DNA of 64,000 nt from Candidatus Gastranaerophilales bacterium (GCA_944324865.1 CALUXW010000003.1:1-64000), one strand, 5' to 3'; numbered from the stretch's first letter, positions 50,174-59,918 are shown. Notes: generated from the sequence alone by a model not told the origin. A program made the numbers and translations.

Positions 50174-51076
50174 ATGGGAGTTAACAATAATTCCAAACAA
50201 TATTTGGAAGACTTTAAAATTTATTTAAAAAGTGAAAAAAACTTTTCCTCACACACTATACGTGCCTATTCCAGCGACGTATACACTTTTCTGATATGGG
50301 CCGATAATTTAAATGTAGATGAAATTGATACAAAAAAATTTAGTGAATACCTTTACTTTATACAAAAAATTAATTATACAAAAACTACAATAGCAAGGAA
50401 AATAGCTTCTATCAGAGCATTTTATAAATTTTTATTCACAGAAGAGATTATTGAAAATAACCCCTCTGACGCTATTTGCGCCCCCAAAAAACCAAAATCC
50501 TTGCCGGATTTTATGAGTGAAGAAGAAGTTGAAAATATTTTAAGAAACGTAAAAATTGAAACTCCTGCAGGGTTTAGAAACAGGGTAATCTTTGAACTGC
50601 TTTGGGTCTCAGGAATGCGTATTAGCGAACTTTCAGGACTAAACTATGAAAATTTAAACCTCGAGCAAAATGAAATAAAAGTTTTAGGCAAAGGCTCAAA
50701 AGAAAGGATTGTTTTAATCCCTGATAAAACCAAAGAAAGCCTTAAAAATTATATCGAAAATGTTTCTGACTTAATTTGTAAAACGAAAAAAACACCATCA
50801 TCGCCACTTTTTATTAACTATAATGGTTTCAGACTACAAAACCAAAGCATCAGAAAAGCACTTAATGAAGTTGTTCAAAAAATTGAATTACCCAAAAAAA
50901 TAACTCCGCATATTTTTAGACATAGTTTTGCAACAAAATTGCTAGAAAATGGAGCAGATTTAAGAATTGTACAAGAGCTACTAGGCCATGCCAGTATATC
51001 CAATACACAAATATACACTCATATTTCAGGTGCAAGATTGAAATCAGTCTACGACTCGGCACACCCGCGCGCTTAA
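50174..51076 (+). CDS. Tyrosine recombinase XerC/XerD
   Basis: 300 residues with the N-terminal SAM-like core-binding domain (about 8-95) and the catalytic domain. Active residues R149 (VSGMRISEL), K173 (GKGSKER), H246 and R249 (HIFRHSFAT), H272 (LLGHASI) and Y281 (TQIYTH), with the typical C-terminal HPRA. A chromosomal Xer that resolves chromosome dimers at dif is likely; XerC versus XerD cannot be decided from this window. TCGAGGA precedes the ATG at about 8 nt. No integrase-associated att sites or phage genes are near. Confidence 0.93.
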   Translation: MGVNNNSKQYLEDFKIYLKSEKNFSSHTIRAYSSDVYTFLIWADNLNVDEIDTKKFSEYLYFIQKINYTKTTIARKIASIRAFYKFLFTEEIIENNPSDAICAPKKPKSLPDFMSEEEVENILRNVKIETPAGFRNRVIFELLWVSGMRISELSGLNYENLNLEQNEIKVLGKGSKERIVLIPDKTKESLKNYIENVSDLICKTKKTPSSPLFINYNGFRLQNQSIRKALNEVVQKIELPKKITPHIFRHSFATKLLENGADLRIVQELLGHASISNTQIYTHISGARLKSVYDSAHPRA

Positions 51077-51133
51077 ATATATTGTCCAATCAGGCAATAA
51101 ACGCATATTAAAAATTGTAATAATATTTTTTTG

Positions 51134-52201
51134 ATGAAAAATAATATTTTGTTTACAATTTTACTCTTAACACTTGTATTTACAACGGCATGTACGCAGC
51201 AGAACGAGCAAGATATAAGGCCTGTTGAATATATGGTCGTACAAAGTGGTACAGATATAACAAACAAAACATTTTTTGGATATTTAAAGTCAAGCTCACT
51301 TACGGATTTAAGTTTTCAAATTGAGGGCACACTCAAAAAAATTCTCGTAAATGAAGGACAAGCCGTTAAAAAAGGGCAAATAATAGCAGAACTTGATGCA
51401 CCTTTATACAATATTCAAGTACAAGAAGCAAAATATGCTCTTTCTGATGCAATAATTCAATATCAAAATGCCAAAAATTATTATGAAAGGATAAAAAAAT
51501 TACATGCTGCCGGCGGAATTTCCGATAATGATTTAGATAATGCCAAAACAAAAATGGAATCATCAAACGTTCAAATACAAATTGCACAAGAAAAACTAAA
51601 TTATATGAGTCACCGATCAGGTTATGAAAGAATTTATGCCCCGACAGACGGAATTATTCTATCTAAGGCAGTATCAGAACAGCAATATCTCAGTCCGGGC
51701 GCCACAGTTGTGCAATTTCAAGGAAATTCAGATGTTGAAGCTTTTATATTTGTTTCACAAAATTACATAAATAAAATCAATCGAGGACAAAAAGCAAAAG
51801 TAAAAGTTGATGCTATAAAAAATATGATTTTTGACGCCTATGTGAAAGAAATAAGCGAAACCAGCTTGGAACAACTTTCATATAGAGTTAAATTAAAAAT
51901 TAACAACCAAAGTCCAATGCTAAAGGATGGAATGAGTGCAAGCGCAGTTTTTGAGATTGAACCAAAAGATAAAACCCAAATTTACATTCCAATAAATTCA
52001 ATTATAAAAGAAGGAAACAACGATATAGTTTTTACAATAATAAACAGGAAAGAAGGCTTTGGAGAAATAAAAAAGAATATTATTACTACAGGAGAACTAA
52101 ATAATGAAAAAATAAGTGTGAAAAGCGGTTTAAACAGCGGGGACTACCTTGTAACAAGAGGGGTAAGTGAAGTCCAGGAAGGGCAAAAGGTTAAATATTA
52201 A
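51134..52201 (+). CDS. RND efflux adaptor, lipoprotein type
   Basis: 355 residues. The signal MKNNILFTILLLTLVFTTAC is a lipoprotein signal with lipobox Cys20, so the adaptor is membrane-anchored by lipid. The hairpin (about 85-160) and the lipoyl halves (FQIEGTLKKILVNEGQAVKKG; IYAPTDGIILSKAV) fit the MFP family. The ATG is 51134; a TAATAT 7 nt upstream and no ribosome site suggest a leaderless start. The pump gene starts by overlapping its stop by 1 nt (TAATG). Confidence 0.92.
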   Translation: MKNNILFTILLLTLVFTTACTQQNEQDIRPVEYMVVQSGTDITNKTFFGYLKSSSLTDLSFQIEGTLKKILVNEGQAVKKGQIIAELDAPLYNIQVQEAKYALSDAIIQYQNAKNYYERIKKLHAAGGISDNDLDNAKTKMESSNVQIQIAQEKLNYMSHRSGYERIYAPTDGIILSKAVSEQQYLSPGATVVQFQGNSDVEAFIFVSQNYINKINRGQKAKVKVDAIKNMIFDAYVKEISETSLEQLSYRVKLKINNQSPMLKDGMSASAVFEIEPKDKTQIYIPINSIIKEGNNDIVFTIINRKEGFGEIKKNIITTGELNNEKISVKSGLNSGDYLVTRGVSEVQEGQKVKY

Positions 52202-55200
52202 TGCATTTGACCGGTTTTTTTCTTAAAAATAAATTTTTACTTATCACTCTGGTTACTATACTAATTTTAGGAGGTATCTCTTATTATATAACAACTCCGA
52301 GAAATGAAGATCCAGGATTTAAAATCAGGACAGCAGTTATTACTACAGATTATAATGGCGCCAATGCAAAACAAGTGGATAAATATGTAACCGATAAAAT
52401 CGAAGTTGCAATTGAACAAATGAGTGAAGTAGAAGAAATAAAAAGCCGTTCTTATGAGGGAAAAAGCCTTGTATATGTTAATGTATATGAAACATACAAA
52501 AACTTACAACCAATTTGGGATAAATTAAGAAGGAAAATTAATAATGCAATACCTACCCTCCCAAAAGGTGTAACGCCGGTTATTAATGATGAATTCGGTG
52601 ATGTTTTTGGAATTGTTATAGCAATTGTCGGACAAGATTTTGAATATATAGAACTAAAAAGCTATACAGATACTATAAAAGATGAACTAATTAAACTAAA
52701 GGACACTGCCAAAGCAGAAATAATAGGTGCGCAGCAAGAAGTTGTATACCTTTACTATGACAACTCGAAACTTGCAAGATACAATTTAAGTCCCGATGAA
52801 CTGCAAAAAGTATTAAGTAGTGCAAATATAATAGCACCAAGCGGAGAAATACTTGTTGGAGACAGATATATTTTAATCCAAACACAAGATAACTACAAAG
52901 ATATAGAAAATATAAAAAATACTGTTATTTCACTTCCTAAAAAAGGCGATGCACTAAAACTGGGGGACATATTAACTATTGAGAAAACTTATCTGAATCC
53001 AGCGCAAGTTATAACAGAATTTAATGGCAAAAAGGCACAAATTATTGCACTTTCTATGAAAGAAAATGGAAACATTTTAAAGTTTGGCACGGCAGTTAAG
53101 AAAAGACTAAATGAACTAAAAAGTTATATACCAATTGGAGTAGACATTGAAATAGCAGCGTTTCAACCTGATTACGTAAAATATTTGACAAATAAATTTA
53201 CAAACAGTTTATTTCAAAGCGTAATTATCGTTATAGGACTAATACTCTTAATATTGGGTATAAAAGCAGGCTTAATGGTAGGGCTCATAATACCTGTGAC
53301 AATCTTAGCAACATTTTTTATAATGGGAAATTTAAAAATAGGATTAGATAAAATTTCATTAAGCGCACTTATTATATCTCTTGGTATACTTGTTGATAAC
53401 TCAATTGTAATATCTGAAGGAATCTTAAAAAAAATTAAGCAAAAATCACTGGATTTAAAACAAGAAGCAATAAAAGTATGCGAGAAGTTTCAAACTCCGC
53501 TTTTAATTTCAACTCTTACTACCTCTTGTGCATTTTTACCTATATACCTGGCTAATTCAACCGTGAGTGAATATACATCAAGCTTATTTAAAGTTGTTGC
53601 AACAACATTATTAATCTCATGGTTTTTATCAATAACATTCTTACCCTATTTAATCCAAAAATTTTATAACAAAGGCACAAATAACACGTTTAAAGAAATA
53701 AATGTATCAAAATACTTGGCACATTATTTAAAAATTGCACTTAAAAACCCAAAAAAAACTATATTTATAGCTTGGATTTTTGTTGGACTTTCATTTACAC
53801 TTTTTAGTTTTGTTCCTAAGATATTTTTCCCTGATTCAGACAGGGCAATGTTTGAAGTTGAATTTAATCTGCCTGAAGGAACAGACATAAAAGTAACACA
53901 AAAAACTGTGGAAAAGGCTCAAGAATACATAAAAACACTAAAAAATGTTAAAAATTATTCAAGCTACATTGGAACTTCTGCACCGAGATATGTACTCAGT
54001 GCAAGTCCTGAACCTGTAAAAAGTAACTATGGTATGATTCTTGTAAACACGAAAAATTACAAACATGTTGGTCAAGATGTTAAAAATGTTCAAGAATATT
54101 GCACAAATACCTTTGCAGATGCAAATGTAATTGCAAGAAAAGTTCCTTTAGGCCCACCATATGATGCCCCTGTTGAAATTAGAATATCCGGCGGAGATGA
54201 GAACAAACTTTTTGAAATAGTAAGAGAAGTACAAAAAAAATTAAGAGAAATAAATGGTGTAATACTTGTAAAAGATGACTGGGGGGCAAAAACACCAAAA
54301 ATAAAAATAAATGTTGACGAACAAAGTGCTTCAAGACTTGGAATAACAAATGAAAGCGTAGCAAAAACATTACAAACAGGATTAAGTGGTTATCAAGTTT
54401 CAAGTTATTGGCGTGATACCACCGCAATACCAATTATTTACCGCCTAAATGCGCAATCCAGAAATAATATAGATAAAATTGATTCTATGAGCATATATTC
54501 TTCACTGTATGGAAACTCGCTGCCTCTGTCAGAAATTGCGAAATTATCGCTTGTGTTTGAATATCCAAAAATATTTAGACGTAACAGGTTATTAACAGTC
54601 ACAGTACAAGGATACATTGATAACGAAAAAACTACAGCGCAAAAAGTGACAGATGGAATAAAACCCTTTCTTGAAAGTTTTAATTATCCCCTGGGCTACG
54701 GTTGGGAATTTGGAGGAAGTGTAGAAAACTCCAAAAAAGGAAACAAATCCATAGCAGAAAAGTTACCATTTGCTTTTGGTATTATTCTCATGCTTTTAAT
54801 AGGATATTTTAACTCTTATAAAATCCCTATTATTATTATGATAAGCGCATTTATGGCTCTTAGTGGCGCAAATATAGGTCTGTTAATTACACACAGCGAC
54901 TTTGGCTTTATGACATTTCTTGCATATATTTGCCTTATTGGTATTGCAACAAATAATGCAGTAGTATTGCTTGACACAATTAAAATACTAAGAAGGGAGG
55001 ATGAAAATAAAAATTTAACCCTAACAATACAAAAAGCAACAAGGAGTCGAATAACACCAATAATACTAACGGCGCTCACAACAATTGGCGGCATGCTTCC
55101 ACTTTGGATAGGAAAAGATCCAATGTTCTCATCTCTTTCAGTTGCAATAATTTTTGGTTTAATAAGTTCAGTCGCAATTACACTTTTTGTAACACCTTGC

Positions 55201-55233
55201 ATGTATTTTGTTTTATGTCATAAAGAAGATTAA
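52201..55233 (+). CDS. RND efflux pump, second system
   Basis: 1010 residues. It has the RND plan: TM1 (FFLKNKFLLITLVTILILGG), porter domains, TM2-6, then the second half. The proton-relay region is SLGILVDNSIVISEGI with a single Asp rather than the AcrB pair, and the later GIATNNAVVLLD segment corresponds to the second half. It resembles the VexF/AcrB-D-F-type group. It forms a two-gene operon with the lipoprotein adaptor; no outer-membrane factor is encoded nearby, so it may use the TolC protein at 12730. Its 3' 56 nt overlap the convergent bioF. Confidence 0.93.
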   Translation: MHLTGFFLKNKFLLITLVTILILGGISYYITTPRNEDPGFKIRTAVITTDYNGANAKQVDKYVTDKIEVAIEQMSEVEEIKSRSYEGKSLVYVNVYETYKNLQPIWDKLRRKINNAIPTLPKGVTPVINDEFGDVFGIVIAIVGQDFEYIELKSYTDTIKDELIKLKDTAKAEIIGAQQEVVYLYYDNSKLARYNLSPDELQKVLSSANIIAPSGEILVGDRYILIQTQDNYKDIENIKNTVISLPKKGDALKLGDILTIEKTYLNPAQVITEFNGKKAQIIALSMKENGNILKFGTAVKKRLNELKSYIPIGVDIEIAAFQPDYVKYLTNKFTNSLFQSVIIVIGLILLILGIKAGLMVGLIIPVTILATFFIMGNLKIGLDKISLSALIISLGILVDNSIVISEGILKKIKQKSLDLKQEAIKVCEKFQTPLLISTLTTSCAFLPIYLANSTVSEYTSSLFKVVATTLLISWFLSITFLPYLIQKFYNKGTNNTFKEINVSKYLAHYLKIALKNPKKTIFIAWIFVGLSFTLFSFVPKIFFPDSDRAMFEVEFNLPEGTDIKVTQKTVEKAQEYIKTLKNVKNYSSYIGTSAPRYVLSASPEPVKSNYGMILVNTKNYKHVGQDVKNVQEYCTNTFADANVIARKVPLGPPYDAPVEIRISGGDENKLFEIVREVQKKLREINGVILVKDDWGAKTPKIKINVDEQSASRLGITNESVAKTLQTGLSGYQVSSYWRDTTAIPIIYRLNAQSRNNIDKIDSMSIYSSLYGNSLPLSEIAKLSLVFEYPKIFRRNRLLTVTVQGYIDNEKTTAQKVTDGIKPFLESFNYPLGYGWEFGGSVENSKKGNKSIAEKLPFAFGIILMLLIGYFNSYKIPIIIMISAFMALSGANIGLLITHSDFGFMTFLAYICLIGIATNNAVVLLDTIKILRREDENKNLTLTIQKATRSRITPIILTALTTIGGMLPLWIGKDPMFSSLSVAIIFGLISSVAITLFVTPCMYFVLCHKED

Positions 55234-56356
55234 AAAGCGGTTTTAAATCATCAAATTCAATTGCTGAATTAAGCGAAATCCTAAGACGAGCAGAACTTTT
55301 TGCCACAGTCGGATATCTAATTGCAAGAGAATAAAACCCATTATCGTAAAGTAATTTTGATGCCTCAAGAGCTTTTTTATTATCACCCAACACTACAGGC
55401 ACAATGTAACTTGAGCCCAAAATATTAAGACCCGAAAGATTTTTATGAACATAATCTTTTAAATTTAATAGTTTGTTTTGTAAGAGATTAGAAGAAAAAA
55501 TATAATTTTTCAGAACAAAATATGCAAACTCTGCGCTAATTTGTGGAAATACTGTAGAAAAGATAAAAGAACGTGCAAAATTTATTAAATAATCAATTAA
55601 AACCTTATCCCCAACGCAAAATGCTCCATAAGAACCAACTGCCTTACCAAAAGTTGCCATTATTAAGTCAACTTTATTGTCAAAACCTTCCTGTGCGCAA
55701 AATCCCTTGCCATTACCATAAACACCAAAAGAGTGTGCCTCATCTATAACCAAAATTGAATCATATCTTTCTTTTAGTTCAACAAGTTTTTTAATATCAC
55801 AAAAGTCACCATCCATGGAAAAAAGGGCCTCGGAAGAAATTATGACATTACGATATTTTTCACGATAACGTTGTATTTTAGATTCCAAATCTTCATAATT
55901 TTTATGCTTGAAAGGTATTAAATCAGCACCACCTAAACGAATTCCATCTATTATGCTTGCATGATTTAATTTATCACAAAAAACCGCATCGCCTTTTTTT
56001 GCAAGCGCACTATATATACCCACATTAGCATGATAACCGCTGTTAAATAAAAGTGCAGCTTCTTTAGAAAGTTTATCACACAATAATTTTTCGAGTTTAA
56101 GATACGAATTTGTATTGGCACATAAAAGCCTTGCCGAAGGAACGCTTATAGGTAAATTAAATTCACTTAAGAACTCCTGAACAATATCCTTTTTTGTACT
56201 TATGGCAAGATAGTCATTCGACGAGAGGTTTAAAAGTTTTTTATTACCTTGCAAAATATATTTTGAAGCAATTTTAAGTGGTGTTAAAGTTCTAAGGTTA
56301 AAATTTTTCCTTTGCTCATCAAGTTTATTTTCATAATATTTATACTGCTTTTTCAT
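55178..56356 (-). CDS. bioF: 8-amino-7-oxononanoate synthase (biotin synthesis)
   Basis: PLP enzyme joining pimeloyl-ACP/CoA and alanine, an early step in biotin formation. 392 residues with LNLSSNDYLAIS, HASIIDGIRLGGAD, the DEAHSFGVYGNGKG segment and the PLP Lys in TFGKAVGSYGAF (about 235). Related alpha-oxoamine synthases (e.g. KBL) are an alternative, but the context-free match favours BioF. Its start overlaps the alanine symporter gene by 17 nt, and alanine is a BioF substrate. Its end overlaps the RND pump by 56 nt. Confidence 0.88.
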   Translation of the reverse strand: MKKQYKYYENKLDEQRKNFNLRTLTPLKIASKYILQGNKKLLNLSSNDYLAISTKKDIVQEFLSEFNLPISVPSARLLCANTNSYLKLEKLLCDKLSKEAALLFNSGYHANVGIYSALAKKGDAVFCDKLNHASIIDGIRLGGADLIPFKHKNYEDLESKIQRYREKYRNVIISSEALFSMDGDFCDIKKLVELKERYDSILVIDEAHSFGVYGNGKGFCAQEGFDNKVDLIMATFGKAVGSYGAFCVGDKVLIDYLINFARSFIFSTVFPQISAEFAYFVLKNYIFSSNLLQNKLLNLKDYVHKNLSGLNILGSSYIVPVVLGDNKKALEASKLLYDNGFYSLAIRYPTVAKSSARLRISLNSAIEFDDLKPLFNLLYDIKQNTCKVLQKV

Positions 56357-57884
56357 CTTTAAACCAAGGTTTGTTAAGTTTATTTACCATTTTATATTTT
56401 TTGCAATATTCAATTAAATCTTGTTTAATTTCAGGTAATAATATAAATATTGCAATCAGGTTTGGTGCGGCCATTGCAAGCATAGTTGAATCAGTAAAAT
56501 CTATTACGCTTTGCAAATTCATCGAAGAGCCTATTACGATAAAAACACAAAACATTATCTGATATACTTTAGTACGCTTAAAGCCTTCTCCAAACATATA
56601 ATTCCAAGCTTTTTGACCATAATAAGCCCAACTGATTATTGTTGAAATTGCAAAAAGAATAATTACTATTGCAAGAACATACGGGAAGAAAGAAAAGGCT
56701 CCGGCAAAAGCAGCTGAAGTTAGCTGCACCCCTGTTATTCCTTCTTGATAGTTTAAGTACTCACCCGTTATTATTATTACAAAAGCAGTCAGAGAACAAA
56801 TTATAACGGTATCTAAAAAAGGCTCCATCAATGACACAAAACCTTGCGAAATTGGTTCATTTGTTTTAACAGCTGCATATGCTATTGGTGCGGAACCCGA
56901 ACCAGCTTCATTTGACTGAACAGAACGTCTAAAACCTATTATAATAGTACCTATAACCCCACCAACAACGGATTGGGGCATAAATGCTTCTTTAAATATA
57001 GTAAAAATAGCACTTGGCACATGCTGAAAATTAATAAGAATAATTGCAATTGCAGCAAGAAGGTAAATTCCACACATAATTGGAACAACTTTAGATGTAA
57101 CATTAGCTATTGACTTTATTCCGCCAACAATAATTAGTCCGACAACCGTGGCAACGATAAGTCCAAAAACCCAACTATGAGAAGCAAAAAAACTATTTTG
57201 ACCTCCTGTTATATTAATCATCTGCTGTGTTGCTTGATTAATTTGCAACATATTCCCACCACCCAGAGCTCCAGGGACACACATAAGTGCAAATATAAGC
57301 GCAAGTGGCTGCCCTAACCATCTTAGCCCTTTTCTAGTTAATCCATGTGCAATATAAAACATAGGACCACCAGATACAGAACCGTCTGCATTAAATCTTC
57401 TATACTTAACAGCAAGTGTGCATTCCAAAAACTTTGATGCCATCCCGCAAATCGCACCAAATGCCATCCAAAACATTGCACCAGGACCGCCTATTGAAAT
57501 TGCAATTGCAACTCCCGCAATATTTCCAAGACCAACAGTACCCGAAAGAGCTGTTGCAAATGCACCCATAGAACTCACTTCACCATCACGATCATTATCA
57601 TGATCTTTATGGTATTTTCCAAAAAGTTGTTTTAGAGAATGTTTAAAACCCCAAATACCAATGAATCTAAGATAAAAAGTAAAAAATATGCTAGATAGTA
57701 TTAAGAACAATATAATAATAGGAACACTTGTGCCGGCGATTTTTACAGACACAAAAATAATATTTGAAAAAGCATCCGAAAAAGGTGCAAAATACTTATC
57801 AATGCATTCGCTAACTCCTATTGCATGTGCACTTTGGGGAGCAAAAAATAATGTTGTTAACAATAAAAATAATCGACTGTACAT
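56340..57884 (-). CDS. Alanine/glycine:cation symporter (AGCS family)
   Basis: 514 residues. Na+ or H+ coupled amino-acid uptake. The AGCS region GAFATALSGTVGLGNIAGVAIAISIGGPGAMFWMAFGA and the later NEAGSGSAPIAYAA match DagA/AgcS. About ten TM segments. The N-terminus looks like a cleavable signal (MYSRLFLLLTTLFFAPQSAHA), which is unusual for this inner-membrane family. It is co-transcribed with bioF (17-nt overlap), so it may supply alanine for biotin synthesis (inference). Confidence 0.93.
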   Translation of the reverse strand: MYSRLFLLLTTLFFAPQSAHAIGVSECIDKYFAPFSDAFSNIIFVSVKIAGTSVPIIILFLILSSIFFTFYLRFIGIWGFKHSLKQLFGKYHKDHDNDRDGEVSSMGAFATALSGTVGLGNIAGVAIAISIGGPGAMFWMAFGAICGMASKFLECTLAVKYRRFNADGSVSGGPMFYIAHGLTRKGLRWLGQPLALIFALMCVPGALGGGNMLQINQATQQMINITGGQNSFFASHSWVFGLIVATVVGLIIVGGIKSIANVTSKVVPIMCGIYLLAAIAIILINFQHVPSAIFTIFKEAFMPQSVVGGVIGTIIIGFRRSVQSNEAGSGSAPIAYAAVKTNEPISQGFVSLMEPFLDTVIICSLTAFVIIITGEYLNYQEGITGVQLTSAAFAGAFSFFPYVLAIVIILFAISTIISWAYYGQKAWNYMFGEGFKRTKVYQIMFCVFIVIGSSMNLQSVIDFTDSTMLAMAAPNLIAIFILLPEIKQDLIEYCKKYKMVNKLNKPWFKDEKAV

Positions 57885-57936
57885 TTAAACTACTCTCTAC
57901 TTATAAAAAAGACCTTGTCTATAATTACACAAAAAA

Positions 57937-57960
57937 GGCTCAATGACAAATCATTGAACC
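57937..57960 (-). terminator. Terminator of the LysM gene
   Basis: GGCTCAATGA (57937-57946) / TCATTGAACC (57951-57960), one mismatch, loop CAAA. On the minus strand it is followed by TTTTTTG. Confidence 0.8.
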
Positions 57961-57989
57961 AATTTTGTTACATAAATTTAAAAGTCTGT

Positions 57990-58556
57990 TTATCTTTGAG
58001 CTTCTACAGGTATTAAAATAACCTGCCCTATCTGCAAAGTAGAAGGATTTGTTATATTATTAAGCTTTTGAATTGCATCAATTTTTTCAACATCATATTT
58101 TCCGTAAAATCTGTATGCAATTTTATCTAATGTATCGCCACTTTTTACTTCATATTTTTCTTCACTTAAGGACTGATTTTGAGTTGCAACAGGTTGATTA
58201 TCTGCTCCGATAACTGCAACATTTGTCTTTGGAGCTTGTTGTACTATTATCTCTTCAGTTTTTTGTGTACCAATCGAATTTGAAAAACCTGCAATTAGAG
58301 AAATTAAGCCCATAAATAAACATCCGCACACAAAACCAATTAGAAGGTAAACACCTGGAGCCTTTTGCTTTGTTACCCTTGTATCAGCATTTGTTTTTCC
58401 GACACTTCTCCAAAGTACATCAAGTTCTGGGGTCTTAGCAATAGGTTTTGTATATCTCAAATATTCGCTTTTATCCAAATTAAAAGCACGAGAACTTTCC
58501 AAAGCGGACATATTTTCTCGCGATAAACCTGCTCTATGTAACGTTGAACTTTTCAT
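57990..58556 (-). CDS. LysM-domain inner-membrane-anchored protein
   Basis: 188 residues: a cytoplasmic or short N-terminal part (1-67), one TM (about 70-92, VYLLIGFVCGCLFMGLISLIAGF), a linker and a C-terminal LysM domain (about 135-183; YEVKSGDTLDKIAYRFYGKY ... LQIGQVILIPV) for peptidoglycan or chitin-like glycan binding. The orientation places LysM in the periplasm. It likely ties an inner-membrane function to the cell wall. AGAGG precedes the ATG. It is a single gene with its own terminator. Confidence 0.88.
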   Translation of the reverse strand: MKSSTLHRAGLSRENMSALESSRAFNLDKSEYLRYTKPIAKTPELDVLWRSVGKTNADTRVTKQKAPGVYLLIGFVCGCLFMGLISLIAGFSNSIGTQKTEEIIVQQAPKTNVAVIGADNQPVATQNQSLSEEKYEVKSGDTLDKIAYRFYGKYDVEKIDAIQKLNNITNPSTLQIGQVILIPVEAQR

Positions 58557-58642
58557 AAGACCTCTTATTCGTTAACAATTGCATGTTATTGGAAAAGTAG
58601 TCTTGAAGTCAAGATTGTAACAAATACAACATTAAGAAAAGT

Positions 58643-59221
58643 TTACATTTGCCCAGGATTTTTTAAATATTTTTTTGCCCCTTCAAACATAGAATCCAAG
58701 AGTTTTTTATTCTTTTCAATATTAAATCCACCTTCTTTCAAAAATTCAGTCATTCTTCTTTGCCAAAGCTCATAAAGTTCTTCGTCACTAAGATTGAGGG
58801 CATCTGATATGTTTTTAAGTTCACAAAAATCAATCTGTATAGGTTTGGCACCTCGCAATATGTCCACCAAATTAAGACGTTTTTTTCTTTCAAACATCTT
58901 TAAAAACTCAACTGTGGAGAGGTTATTATGTTTTATTGCATCTTTTAAAAATTCAAGATTTTCATTGTAAGCAGGAGGATCTTGAGAAATTTGATACTCA
59001 ATAAATTCCTCTGGTCTTATGTCCATAACTGTTGCGATACGTTCAAGTGTTGTCGCACGAGATGAAAATGGAATTGTTTCATCAATTAAATTATAAACAT
59101 AAGACAGTGTAACACCAATCATTTGTGCAAAATCTTTTTTGTGTATATTATTACTCTCAAGAAATTTTGCAACTTTTTGTGAACTTTTTTCATTAATAAT
59201 AGGTTTATTTTTCATTGACAT
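58643..59221 (-). CDS. XRE-family helix-turn-helix regulator with C-terminal helical domain
   Basis: 192 residues. The HTH is at about residues 15-70 (VAKFLESNNIHKKDFAQMIGVTLSYVYNLI), of the Cro/C1 type. The remaining 120 residues are helical and resemble a dimerisation or ligand domain; another HTH-like repeat may lie near 105-160. GGAG is 7 nt before ATG 59221, which fixes the start at the first Met. It is a single gene, and the divergent pth lies 105 nt away. Confidence 0.85.
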   Translation of the reverse strand: MSMKNKPIINEKSSQKVAKFLESNNIHKKDFAQMIGVTLSYVYNLIDETIPFSSRATTLERIATVMDIRPEEFIEYQISQDPPAYNENLEFLKDAIKHNNLSTVEFLKMFERKKRLNLVDILRGAKPIQIDFCELKNISDALNLSDEELYELWQRRMTEFLKEGGFNIEKNKKLLDSMFEGAKKYLKNPGQM

Positions 59222-59325
59222 AATTCAACTCCGTCTAATATGATATTTTACAGATAACCCTAAAAATCTTTTTTTTAATTAGCAAAAAGAGTACACATAA
59301 GGGTAAATATAAAGAAAGGTAAAAA

Positions 59326-59880
59326 ATGAAAGCCATAATAGGTTTAGGTAACCCTGAAATAAAATATATAAAAACACGCCATAATATTGGTTTTATGCTT
59401 TTAGATAAACTTCTTAATAAAAATAATGTAACCTTATGTGAAAAATTTCAGTCTTTTTTTGGAAAAAAAGATGATGTATTATATCTTCTTCCAAAAACCT
59501 ACATGAACCTTTCAGGACGTGCGGTTGTTGAGCTTATGAACTTCTACAAGTTAAACATAAAAGACATTATAGTAATTTGTGATGACACGACACTTGAGCT
59601 TGGTACATTAAGATTTAGAAAAGACGGTTCGCACGGTGGGCATAACGGACTAAAATCAATTATAAATCTTGTCGGCTCATCTGATTTCGACAGACTAAAA
59701 ATAGGCATAGGACCAATACCGGATAATATACCTATTGAAAATTTTGTTTTGGGAAATTTCACAAAAGACGAAGAAGAAAAACTTAATAAAACGCTTGAAG
59801 TTGCAAGAAATGCCATTGAAGAGTACTTAAGGACAGATATTCAAACCGTTCAAAATAAGTTTAATAAAAAACATTTTTAA
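59326..59880 (+). CDS. pth: Peptidyl-tRNA hydrolase
   Basis: Recycles tRNA from prematurely released peptidyl-tRNA. 184 residues, with N9 and H19 (GLGNPEIKYIKTRHNIGF), Asp in the ICDDTTLELG segment (near 86) and GSHGGHNGLKSI matching the Pth active site. AAAGG lies upstream of the ATG. It precedes two secreted-protein genes and comEC on the same strand. Confidence 0.97.
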   Translation: MKAIIGLGNPEIKYIKTRHNIGFMLLDKLLNKNNVTLCEKFQSFFGKKDDVLYLLPKTYMNLSGRAVVELMNFYKLNIKDIIVICDDTTLELGTLRFRKDGSHGGHNGLKSIINLVGSSDFDRLKIGIGPIPDNIPIENFVLGNFTKDEEEKLNKTLEVARNAIEEYLRTDIQTVQNKFNKKHF

Positions 59881-59882
59881 GC

Positions 59883-59911
59883 TTTGTCTTTTTTCTATAA
59901 AAAAGTATAAT
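59883..59911 (+). promoter_or_regulatory. Promoter of the 241-residue secreted gene (leaderless)
   Basis: TATAAT (59906-59911) with TTGTCT near 59884-59889 at 16-nt spacing; it ends 7 nt before the ATG at 59919. No ribosome site is present. Confidence 0.6.
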
Positions 59912-59918
59912 CTATTAT

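Noticed and set aside
50174-51076. Xer recombinase as an integron or phage integrase
   Set aside because: Sequence and length match chromosomal XerC/XerD, including the HPRA C-terminus, and no att repeats or phage genes are near.
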